From a virus, in the IMG/VR virus record IMGVR_UViG_3300042691_034392, positions 1-42,770 of that record: a DNA stretch of 42,770 bases. One strand, 5' to 3'. The notes beneath the pieces are model-generated. The model was not told the DNA's origin and made no database searches. It saw nothing but the letters and a program-made list of their open reading frames with translations. Shown piece by piece: positions 27,401 through 32,600 of the stretch (the first letter of the stretch is position 1; each line of letters opens with the position of its first letter). A program made the position numbers and the translations under genes.

Positions 27401-27523
27401 ATTTCCCGTTACACTCAAATATTCATTTGAAAAAGCAACTCTACTCTGACCATCTACGTCAAGCTCAATTAAGCTTTTGCTTACTAAATTTAATCCATTA
27501 GGGTTGTTACCTATAAACTTCAT
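15083..27523 (-). CDS. Giant tail fibre protein with C-terminal S74 self-cleaving chaperone, 4146 aa
   Basis: A host-recognition fibre built of modules. Residues 1-320 are beta-rich GSF.GSF/VTGS repeats, shared with the 4040-aa fibre. Three Gly-Ser-Ser collagen-like tracts (about 320-482, 600-789, 908-1087) are split by two copies of a 115-aa domain (about 483-597 and 790-907; both contain DPGNG, WDDSTT and YYKIPV). From about 1400 on, about 17 copies of an (A/S)PI(F/Y)YD.NDTGYY..PN.TS motif alternate with variable beta domains, including a carbohydrate-binding-like jelly roll (about 2494-2677) and a duplicated block of about 175 residues. The last 107 residues are a peptidase S74 intramolecular chaperone: catalytic Ser4040 in SPSDIRKKENI, then IGFIAQEVQEVEPLLV and a terminal coiled coil. 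In known cases this domain drives trimer assembly, then cuts itself off. The gene is intact over 12.4 kb. Confidence 0.9.
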   Translation of the reverse strand: MKFIGNNPNGLNLVSKSLIELDVDGQSRVAFSNEYLSVTGNITASQNVRAQNISASLISGSTIVANTFSGSQFTGSFSGSFIGDGSKLTNITQIASGSTVVSVTTDGVFTTGSLRVTGSVFISSSITASLFRGDGSGLFNIQADSIGDINRLKSGSAVAQISPNRGLEINTGVSIKESLQVSGSQTIAGNLAVTGSQNILGSVYVTGSQSIRGELVVTGSGRIGGDLTVSGNETITGNLNVGGKITTTELQATYVTSSIIYASGSNKFGDATTDLHEFTGSVGISGSIFVSPNTLPTDNTTNEVLVLNTTTGRISRRFAAATSGTSGTSGTSGSSGSSGSSGTTGSSGTSGSSGSSGSSGSSGSSGSSGSSGSSGSSGSSGSSGSGGTSGSSGSSGSSGSSGSSGTRGTSGSSGSSGSSGSSGSSGSSGSGGTSGSSGSSGSSGSSGSSGSSGSSGSSGSSGSSGSSGSSGSSGSSGSSGQAAGARYNFSTTITDADPGNGIVQYNNGVIGSVSFIYIDNLDGQGNTQTTWYDTWDDSTTGNNRGTITLTSRDGGTVVNTFTITGAVTAATGYYKIPVSYVAGTLPSNSAQLIVSFSRTGNAGTSGSSGSSGTSGSSGSSGSSGSSGSSGSSGSSGSSGVTGAGGTSGTSGSSGSSGSSGSSGSSGSSGSSGSSGSSGSSGSSGITGAGGSSGSSGSSGSSGSSGSSGSSGSSGSSGSSGSSGSSGTRGSAGTSGSSGSSGSSGSSGSSGASGSAGSSGSSGSSGSSGSSGSSGSSGSSGSSGSSGSSGQGGGIRYNFSTTTTDIDPGNGLVSYNNTAIASVNQIFIDNVDVGGNTLTSWFDGWDDSTTSTNRGTLTLVSRDSGTVVNIFRVNGAVVVGSGYYKIPVAYISGTLPVNNAQLIVQFSRTGDSGTAGSSGSSGSSGSSGSSGSSGSSGTRGSSGSSGSSGSSGSSGSSGSSGSSGSSGLSGSSGSSGSSGSSGSGGTSGSSGSSGSSGSSGSSGSSGSSGSSGSGGTSGSSGSSGSSGSSGSSGSSGSSGTRGSSGSSGSSGSSGSSGSSGSSGSSGSSGSSGSSGSSGSAGSSGSSGLLSLTGNTNDGVITLNGAAPNATVEANLRFDGTTLTVTGNATISGDLTVSGTTTYINTTTLNVGDNIITLNADIGAATAPTENAGIEIKRGNQATRQFIWDEGSDVWYADTNFIANGSVRGTNFYDATGTYNVNLGSGGSEGRGLVAGYSGGQYGGIGYNVRHTGTSDSFIAPGGDTATYLVFNSGFTFRYAGAGAGGRTLTWTQIGQLDASGNFTIPGNLVAAQVNTGQGLTEVHLMNQNLRTTDNVTHATITGNIFTMPQNPVGTAYSGVATQPTYYIGQANGNDDGWKIYGESPGGSNTGALILQSEDDFDGNESIRLRFKRTYSAFNTNDVLIAQFDRVTVQGPIYADSLIDRQNNAYFINPSDGANGISANLQGRIQVGTFNNSQTNSGEAWIGRASDRPAGVLTVQLGSGAGRYFEVVDSGWTTVEFYANDSGIAGAASSFDAPQFRDSANTGYYLDPASTSNLNDVQIQGDIKMQGSDSYIWMPNNNSLSTGFYDPVTGLVPIQLNGPADGIFIGNNMWLSYNTANNNNYNENIRLYPAANGVSVIAFRATANSTGGSPSNSILGYSDRFEIRQGDQWQLRSYANYVEAYGDFRAPIFYDSNNTSFYVNPNGVTNLNQLSIQGQQVLVGAGGNTVTGNINAVWGLLKPAGRKLYPDEDFRDGNNSISVYNNAGGSAVTHTRKNSSFLDGHSGPPNLSGYVIEINHSPATSAGTSPGYGGWYFATNTSPASRRLLCVFKMKIPSGRSVEWASNSIGANGTATWQTSQAGTGQYQDYAIVVNSGTASFSSTFFFYIVGGNTSTFYTYLASATVYDITDVATEQVRTYEASAAVYSPIYYDRDNTAYYINANGSSFMSAVFANDFFRPQGATGIYWQSYDTRIFSENSSVITSRSDNGWMIQDRSATPKGYVYFSSAGFGLLSGGGSWAINIHPTSNNRVTIGGESGMSAPSNAGARLMFNGGNDDARDNYYIGTNFENYGGNYSKLDLRWHTGIRMGAQPSYGGIRIFNNEDLGARIASFGETDANVRIDNTLFVFGDARAPIFYDQNDTTYFTNPADRSLLNKIEVSRNGAYGGYVDADLIVGSGAADRRGYGATGGSNIMLRSSAKSSITALDENQNLGQISYENLNWIIGENVGWGVQSVTFPGIATSNQSFRAPIFYDSDDTSFYLNMHQSSRIRNLYIGDSGSDWVDTGGWGTQLHLSNGPHSIFRVYARNEGIQTGIFSHVGGLSVVGSFTNHDLRIARNNAYRMYFYSTYTYSEGYLQAADDMRAPIFYDSNNTGFYVNPADGGFVLRGGSSNRVTFYTNDSGFRVQNAEGNGVSDLRLGAAWGQPGVYSNSYLSLMSENYIEFRIGNSQKGYMDSSSNLFAYGSMRAPIFYDQNDTSWYLDPNSYSVLFSVQARNLGGANMQVVGTNIGTNSSSREAITFIDGSIVQAHVSTGNGNGGACYNWYTSEWIDVDPEKDYEFSVWIRSTGNDAIYFGWHELNSSGNYLTANPYFHGSYRNTGGTWIQLRATLRNWRTPANAGDAYGDRFANNTADVATYVSDGVMHSNTRKVHVRFGTCYGSVAGSKTYYHNLRVRENVREDMSNQFTVPYYNGSSYGGRMRWRTITEWGTSGIDIIGAAGEFRMSSDSGNLNLRVDGWIIGYDYVQSLGAMYATIYYDQDNTGYYLNPNGTSQLRYVLADDWFRPQGATGIYWQSYDTRIFSDNSTYIKSRSDNGWQIFDRSAGSRGYLYFDSNGFGLLSGPGSWAVNIHPSNQKRVTIGGYTSANAYSSEPGVRLMFGGGDNDAADNYYIGTNLDNYGGNYTKLDLRWHTGIRMGAQPGYGGIRIFNTEDLGSRIASFGETDGNVRIDNVLYNFSQIQSPIYYDYNDTGYFLNPNTTATSLRIAGGIKQQNLVGRPYAVWGQGGGATGAVVIKFPGGIGNYGMIHAEVDIYEYSGNHCCTVFVGGHNWNGAWYNIGANVVGYTDKPVRVGVKDGRYCIVIGNGGSSWSYGQVVLRKIQNGAYYSGVMDVAEGYTAGIESDSYSWISGDLRQLTVPNSLSVVGGLYADVYYDRNDSGYYLDPNSTSQSALRIRGGALHGPNPTWGKYLLVGGDGRNGYVDNGDVASVSTTNGNLHVDAASGYGLYLNYYDGSQIYFGGGAYNNWGEFSSGIFYAYNQMRSPIMYDYNDTGRYMDPNGQSYITNLCVGTNNYNHGYPGVLQIGSTSYNYNFYNGSWAGSITAGILANCADEWEFTIHDSGNSVESVFIYSGGRILMGRSIGWGTTYIEAAESFRAPIFYDNGDTGYYFDGNGTTNMNRVTNRTLASFGLAGHEGNTPRWDYTGDTRYWTGARGWGTTNMNDLGNWGSGFFDTWSNPANQPAGTSHWVGVQAYHFTGGSDYRYGWQMVGGPIQGLWFRNTWASYSSWKKIAMYGVNEYSNDFYATIYYDANDTAGYIDPNSAGNGYRFYSGAGWWQLRGATHWDSQPGIDLSGGTSEFRISSTGGNANLRVDGWMYAYDSSYFPFIYDQQDTGYYVDPNSTSNMWRPSSSARERWNAPWRAMDNGDVRPNITGDSNYWTGTQGWGTSYGNWDGAWKYGFTGLDIWGGGTGHPQGGGYIHAQGIQSGLHYASSDGGAGYGFQMVGAHDAQSRWWLRGKWGGTTYPWYEIVLYNRNVGGGDIYAGYWYDGNNTGYYVNPDGSSQFVRTYVNDWFRAQGSCGIYWESYGGGWHMTDGTWLRTYNGRNIYCDAYIRAQGSFRVGSEYSIWGNYGSYSSYISRIFYLSFDWNATYDSWTVHGLASTDLNGNGSDSVSINSFNDITLRLDANDNNGNSYCRWMDNTSGNNQFAYLGREGGNSIFYIDSRIYGAIFYDSNDSSYYMDPNSASDQCARFAGGIWVSRANVTGNGIILADDGDIVDLNDGYCAMRFSFGVRIHSGNRGGGAVIALRQYGAIIASDNIIAYGSPSDIRKKENIQPIEGALDKVTKLRGVQFDWKEDTDEWNYTKLKADIGFIAQEVQEVEPLLVREGGDGFLAVRDRGIPALLVEAVKELKKELDDARAEIKELKEQLLKK
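15600..23220 (-). repeat. Array of about 17 YYD-NDTGYY-PN motifs in the 4146-aa fibre
   Basis: About 17 irregularly spaced copies of (A/S)PI(F/Y)YD.N(D/N)T.(F/Y)Y(L/V)(N/D)PN.(T/S)S are separated by 40-190-residue variable segments. At DNA level the plus strand shows recurrent words such as 'catagaatattggtgctct'. Each motif probably marks a shaft turn between globular inserts. Confidence 0.75.
24255..26570 (-). repeat. Three Gly-Ser-rich collagen-like tracts of the 4146-aa fibre
   Basis: Gly occurs every third residue, the other positions being almost only Ser, with some Thr and Ala and no Pro. The tracts occupy about 26570-26075, 25720-25155 and 24800-24260. Ser is written with AGT, AGC and TCA mixed and Gly with GGA, GGC and GGT mixed, so the DNA is repetitive but not a perfect tandem array, and it is more GC-rich than the surrounding DNA. 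Confidence 0.85.
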
Positions 27524-27536
27524 TAATCAATATCTT

Positions 27537-27869
27537 TTATGATAATTCCAATGCTGAAACAATTACATCTGCTGATGATGCTAAAGATGATGTTACTGAA
27601 AGAAAATCATTTGCTTCCAAAACTATCTTTTGCTCACCACCAACTAAGACTGTGCAACTACCCGGAGTTATTACAGCATCTTTTACTAAATATACCGTTT
27701 TATTTGCTGAACTATCTCTAGCCATTACACTTACATTAATATTATTAGAATTAACATTTGCAACACTAACTCCAATAACTGTGGTTGTTGTTGCTGATGG
27801 TACTGTATATACCACTTGTCCAGTTACTCCGATGTAGTTAGTAAGACTATTTTTGAATACGTTTGCCAT
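27537..27869 (-). CDS. Small fibre-associated virion protein, 110 aa
   Basis: A beta-rich protein starting MANVFKNSLTNYIGVTGQVV, with strands rich in Val and Thr, ending VIVSALELS. The start and strand pattern match the first 60 residues of the 291-aa protein at the right edge (MANVF..., 'VYT.P' against 'IYTTPQG', then VIGVSVANV against IVLSAQITN), so the two look like paralogues. It lies between two fibre genes, 14 nt after one and 13 nt before the next, and is probably co-transcribed with them. A role as fibre attachment or adaptor subunit is plausible from context only. Confidence 0.65.
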   Translation of the reverse strand: MANVFKNSLTNYIGVTGQVVYTVPSATTTTVIGVSVANVNSNNINVSVMARDSSANKTVYLVKDAVITPGSCTVLVGGEQKIVLEANDFLSVTSSLASSADVIVSALELS

Positions 27870-27883
27870 CTATTTTATATTTT

Positions 27884-28252
27884 TTAACCCAATGCTATAG
27901 CATAAGCCAAAGCTGTATCTAAAACATTAACACCTTCTACCAAAAACCCACCATTTCTTAAATTAATAGAACCGGTCATCTGCATTGAACCAGAAACTTT
28001 TAAAGAATCCGATATATTTGCCGAGCCAGTTACATTTAATCTACCATAAATATCTTCAGAACCACTAACCAATACAGAACCACTTAAAAAAGAAGTTCTT
28101 GTTACAGTTAATATATCAAAGGTTGCTTGTTGAACATCAATTGCTCCTTTGAAAGAACCAGTAAATGAACCAGTAAATGAACCACTAAGGGTTGCATAAG
28201 CTGATGTGGCCTGTGAAATTGAGCCGGAAAAACTGGGACTATGTATCTTCAT
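27884..28252 (-). CDS. Small fibre-repeat protein, 122 aa
   Basis: The product consists of the same beta-structured repeat units that form the N-terminal parts of both giant fibres: LSGSFTGSFTGSFKGAI, then SGSVLVSGSEDIYGRLNVTG and SGSMQMTGSINLRNGG. The last 20 residues (VNVLDTALAYAIALG) form a separate small end. No signal peptide or enzyme motif is present. It may be a short fibre segment, a cap, or a remnant of a larger fibre gene. It is preceded by two overlapping TATTTATA elements, so it probably opens the transcript of the 110-aa and 4146-aa genes. Confidence 0.65.
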   Translation of the reverse strand: MKIHSPSFSGSISQATSAYATLSGSFTGSFTGSFKGAIDVQQATFDILTVTRTSFLSGSVLVSGSEDIYGRLNVTGSANISDSLKVSGSMQMTGSINLRNGGFLVEGVNVLDTALAYAIALG

Positions 28253-28276
28253 CTATATTCTTACTTTTGGTATAAG

Positions 28277-28290
28277 TATAAATATAAATA
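28277..28290 (-). promoter_or_regulatory. Two overlapping candidate late promoters (TATTTATA twice)
   Basis: The minus strand reads TATTTATATTTATA, two exact copies of the motif sharing two bases, ending 24 nt before the ATG of the 122-aa gene. It would drive the 122-aa, 110-aa and 4146-aa genes. Confidence 0.6.
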
Positions 28291-28299
28291 AGTTCCTTT

Positions 28300-28743
28300 T
28301 TAGGGTTTTACAGGCCAAACGATAGAATAAGGATTGGATTGAGATGTAATATCTCTTAATTGTTGTCTGTAAGTTGTCCAAACATCTTTTGTTGATTGTG
28401 GAATATCTGAAAGTTGTGTCCAATCACACTCTTGTAATAATTCATTTCTTTGCGTTCTTACTTCTTCCCACTTATCTGAAATTCTTAAATCTATTTCTGA
28501 TTGCGTTGCATTTGTTTGAACCCAATTTTGATAATAAACTCCCTCTACTAATATAGGCGTTTCTTCTGAAATGTTTTTTGTATAATCATTTGGTTTTGGT
28601 GTCTGTCTAACTTCGTAAATATTCCACTCACTCATTAAACTCTCTGTCATTTCAGATGGGAAGCTAATATTTGGATTATCTTCTCTTAATTTTTTTAAAG
28701 AGTAAGGATAATTTACAACATTATCTATAATTCTTAAATACAT
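28300..28743 (-). CDS. Tail fibre assembly chaperone-like protein, 147 aa
   Basis: The C-terminal half carries the signature of the phage tail assembly chaperone family (Phage_tail_APC type): RNELLQECDWTQLSDIP, then WTTYRQQLRDI and a closing VWPVKP. The N-terminal 90 residues (YPYSLKKLREDNPNISFPSE, then VEGVYYQNW) match the usual variable region of these proteins. Members help long fibres fold or assemble and are encoded next to them, as here between the LRR protein and fibre genes. The gene begins 1 nt after the 288-aa gene stop, implying coupled translation. Confidence 0.8.
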   Translation of the reverse strand: MYLRIIDNVVNYPYSLKKLREDNPNISFPSEMTESLMSEWNIYEVRQTPKPNDYTKNISEETPILVEGVYYQNWVQTNATQSEIDLRISDKWEEVRTQRNELLQECDWTQLSDIPQSTKDVWTTYRQQLRDITSQSNPYSIVWPVKP

Positions 28744-28744
28744 A

Positions 28745-29611
28745 TTATTTCCAATTTGAAGGTATAGAAGCGTAATTTGATAAATTTATACAATTTCTAA
28801 AAGCAGCAAATCCATATGGTTCAGGAATTCTACTCCATAAAGTTGGAGCCGTTCCTGTCATTGCGTTTACAGTAGTACCCATATTATACAAATTAGCAAA
28901 TGTAGTAACTGCTGTATTAAATGTAAATTGTAAAGGTGCTGTAACTGAACGACAGTTTCTAAAACAAGAAGAAAAGTTTACAACATTAACATTTTGGTCA
29001 AATAACGTTGATGGTACAGTAACTAAATTTACACACGCGTTAAAAGTAGATGAAAATATTGTTACATTTGTACAATTATCAAATAAACCCGTTGGTATAG
29101 AAGTTATACCAGAATTAAATGAAAAGGCATCGGTAAATGTTGTTGCGTTTACTGATAAATCAAATAATCCGCTTGGTATTGTTGTTATACCTGTTGAACG
29201 CATAAAGTTTGTAAAGTTTTCCATATCTGCTAAACCTGTACCAGGTGATGGAATTGATGTTACTAAACTACATCCATAAAAATCAACTTTTCTTAAACCA
29301 ACATTTCCAAAACTTACCAATGAAGTTATTTTAGTTCTTATTGCTGAATTATTATTAACCGCAAAAGCAGGCATAAATCCTAATATAGAAATTGTGTAAA
29401 TTCCACCGGATGCATATGTATGTGTTCTTTCCGCTTGAAGTGATGATGTAATTGTATCATTGTTTCCATCTCCCCAACTTACTACAAAATTAGGTGCTAA
29501 CCCAGCATAATCTGCTAATGGTAATGTAAAGGTTTGCCCTGCCGTTACAGATATTGTAATCTGAAAAGGAGTAATTTCTTCTGTTGATGATAATCGTCTA
29601 AATATTCCCAT
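28745..29611 (-). CDS. PKD-like plus BspA-type leucine-rich-repeat virion protein, 288 aa
   Basis: Residues about 15-95 look like a PKD-type beta sandwich (VVSWGDGNNDTI, then RTHTYASGGIYTISI). Residues about 95-288 are BspA-like repeats with a period near 24: F.N.F....GITTIPSGLFD, then FNSGITSIPTGLFDNC, FNACVNLVTVPSTLFD and FRNCRSVTAPL. BspA repeats commonly act in binding to surfaces or host proteins. There is no signal peptide. Placed 4 nt after a giant fibre and 1 nt before a fibre chaperone, the protein is a good candidate receptor-binding tip or adhesin. The function is inferred from the fold and context. Confidence 0.75.
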   Translation of the reverse strand: MGIFRRLSSTEEITPFQITISVTAGQTFTLPLADYAGLAPNFVVSWGDGNNDTITSSLQAERTHTYASGGIYTISILGFMPAFAVNNNSAIRTKITSLVSFGNVGLRKVDFYGCSLVTSIPSPGTGLADMENFTNFMRSTGITTIPSGLFDLSVNATTFTDAFSFNSGITSIPTGLFDNCTNVTIFSSTFNACVNLVTVPSTLFDQNVNVVNFSSCFRNCRSVTAPLQFTFNTAVTTFANLYNMGTTVNAMTGTAPTLWSRIPEPYGFAAFRNCINLSNYASIPSNWK

Positions 29612-29615
29612 AACT

Positions 29616-32600
29616 TTAACTCATATTTTTACCTACAACAAATCCATTGTAAGATGAACCACCATTATAAGTATAGATTACAATAATATCAGTTCCAGCA
29701 GCTGTTAATGTTGGTGCTGTTCCTAAGGGCCAATTTAATCCACCAGGCCATGTAATTGTATATGCTCCACCATTTGTCAATGCTAATGTAAATCCAAATG
29801 CTTTACCAGCAGGAGTGTTACTTATCGTTACGGTAGCGTTTCCGTTTACAGTTCTAGTAAAGTTATTTGCTGTTGAAAGGTCTAATGTAAATGAACCACC
29901 TGTACCTAAGTTACTAAAGTTTTCTCTAAATGTTGTACCTTCAACGTAGTTTGATGCATCTAAATAACCCGTAATATCTAAACCACTTCCATTAAATACT
30001 AAATTGGATTCTATATTACCTACTAAATTTCCTGCATCATATGTGATTACACCATTATCGGTTGAACCAGTTAAAGTTAGAGAGCCACTTGTTCCGCTCG
30101 AGCCAGTTGTACCCGATGTACCATTAGTTCCTAATCCAGACGTACCATTTGAGCCAGTTATACCAGAAGTACCAGCCGTTCCTGATGAACCAAAGAAAGT
30201 TCCGTTTAATCCGCTTGTGCCACTTGTACCATTTGTACCTATACCATCAGTACCAGACGTACCTGTAATTCCCGATGTGCCGCTTGTGCCCGTTGTGCCA
30301 GAAGTTCCAAAGAATGTTCCATCCAAACCACTTGTGCCAGATGTACCTGTTGTACCGCTTGTGCCAGACCCATCCAATCCACTTGAACCGCTAGTTCCCA
30401 TAGTGCCATCAAGTCCAGAAGTACCGCTACTTCCAAAGAATGTACCATCTAAACCGCTTGTACCTGATGAACCATTTGAACCTATACCACTTGTTCCGCT
30501 TGTACCTGCTCCATCAGTACCACTGCTACCACTCGTACCACTAACCCCACTACTACCAAAGAATGTGCCATCAAAGCCACTTGTACCACTTGTACCATTT
30601 GTACCTATACCATCAGTACCAGAAGTACCGGATGTTCCAGAGCCATCAGTTCCGCTTGAACCATCAACACCACTTGTACCACTACTACCAAAGAATGTAC
30701 CATCTAAACCGCTTGTACCTGCTGTGCCCGATGAACCCAATCCAGAAGTGCCTGAAGTTCCTGCTCCAGAAGTACCGCTTGAACCATTGGTGCCGCTTGA
30801 ACCACTACTACCAAAGAATGTACCATCTAAGCCACTTGTTCCACTTGTACCTGTCGAGCCGCTTGAGCCGCTTGTACCACTCGTACCAGCTCCATCAGTA
30901 CCACTTGTGCCAGTAGAACCAGAAGTACCACTACTTCCGAAGAATGTACCATCTAAACCGCTTGTGCCGCTTGTTCCAGTTGAGCCGCTTGTACCACTTA
31001 CACCAGAAGAGCCGCTGAATCCGCTCGAACCGCTAGAACCGCTAGAACCAAAGAATGTACCATCTAAACCACTTGTGCCAGAAGTGCCAGTTGAACCGCT
31101 TGAACCTGCTGTGCCATTTGTTCCATCAACTCCTGATGAACCACTACTGCCACTTGTACCACTAACCCCACTACTACCAAAGAATGTTCCATCTAATCCA
31201 GAAGTTCCGCTTGTGCCTGCGGAACCCGCAGAACCCGTAGAACCTGCTGTGCCGGCAGTACCACTTGAGCCAGTTGCTCCCGATGAGCCTGATGTACCAC
31301 TACTTCCGAAGAATGTACCATCTAAACCACTTGTTCCGCTTGAACCTGCTGTGCCGCTCGAGCCGCTAGAACCATTTATTCCCGATGTGCCATCTATTCC
31401 AGATGTACCACTTGAACCACCACTGCCACTTGTACCACTACTACCAAAGAATGTACCATCTAGTCCGCTTGTGCCAGCTGTTCCACTTGTGCCAGATGTA
31501 CCATCAAATCCACTACTTCCTGTTGAACCACTTGAGCCGCTTGAACCCGATGTGCCTGAACTACCAAAGAATGTTCCATCTAAACCACTTGTGCCGCTTG
31601 TACCTGCCGAGCCCGTAGAACCATCAGTACCAGACGTACCATTGGTGCCGTTTAAACCGCTTGAACCGCTAGTGCCATCTACTCCACTTGTGCCGGATGA
31701 CCCGCTTGTGCCAGATGTACCAAACGATCCTGAAGACCCGCTACTACCCGTAGTACCGCTTGAGCCAGCACTTCCGCTTGAACCAGCACTTCCGCTTGTG
31801 CCATTTGTACCGCTTGTGCCAGAAGTACCATCAATTGCCGATGTACCGGAAGAACCTGTTGTTCCTGATGAGCCAGTTGAACCGCTGCTTCCGCTTGAGC
31901 CGCTTGTGCCACCACTACCACTACTTCCATCAGTACCGCTTGTGCCATTAGTACCGCTTGTGCCAGAAGAACCACTACTTCCACTTGAGCCATCAGAGCC
32001 TGTTGTACCAGACGAACCCGTACTACCCGAAGTGCCGCTAGTTCCTGCGCTTCCGCTTGAACCATCAGACCCGCTTGTACCAGATGACCCGCTTGTACCA
32101 GAAGTACCTCCACTACCGCTTGTGCCAGCAGAACCAGTTGTGCCAGATGAACCAGCAGACCCGCTTGTTCCAGATGAACCGCTACTGCCACTTGAACCAT
32201 CAATACCACTACTACCACTACTGCCGCTTGTACCAAAAGACCCAGTAGTACCAGAAGAACCAGCAGAGCCGCTTGAACCGCTTGAACCTGCGCTTCCACT
32301 TGTACCACTACTTCCACTACTGCCGCTTGTGCCGCTTGAACCTGTTGTACCAGCAGTACCTGTTGTGCCACTACTGCCGCTTGAACCAGAACTTCCAGCT
32401 GAACCGCTAGTGCCACTACTGCCGCTTGTGCCACTAGAACCACTACTGCCGCTTGTACCTGCTGAACCTGTTGTTCCAGATGACCCGCTTGAGCCACTAC
32501 TTCCGCTTGAGCCACTGCTTCCACTACTTCCGCTTGAACCGGATGTGCCGCTTGAACCTGTTGTGCCACTTGTGCCACTACTTCCGCTTGAACCGCTTGA

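Noticed and set aside
15083-27523. Diversity-generating retroelement acting on the fibre genes
   Set aside because: No reverse transcriptase gene and no template/variable repeat pair with adenine-specific differences was seen in the window.
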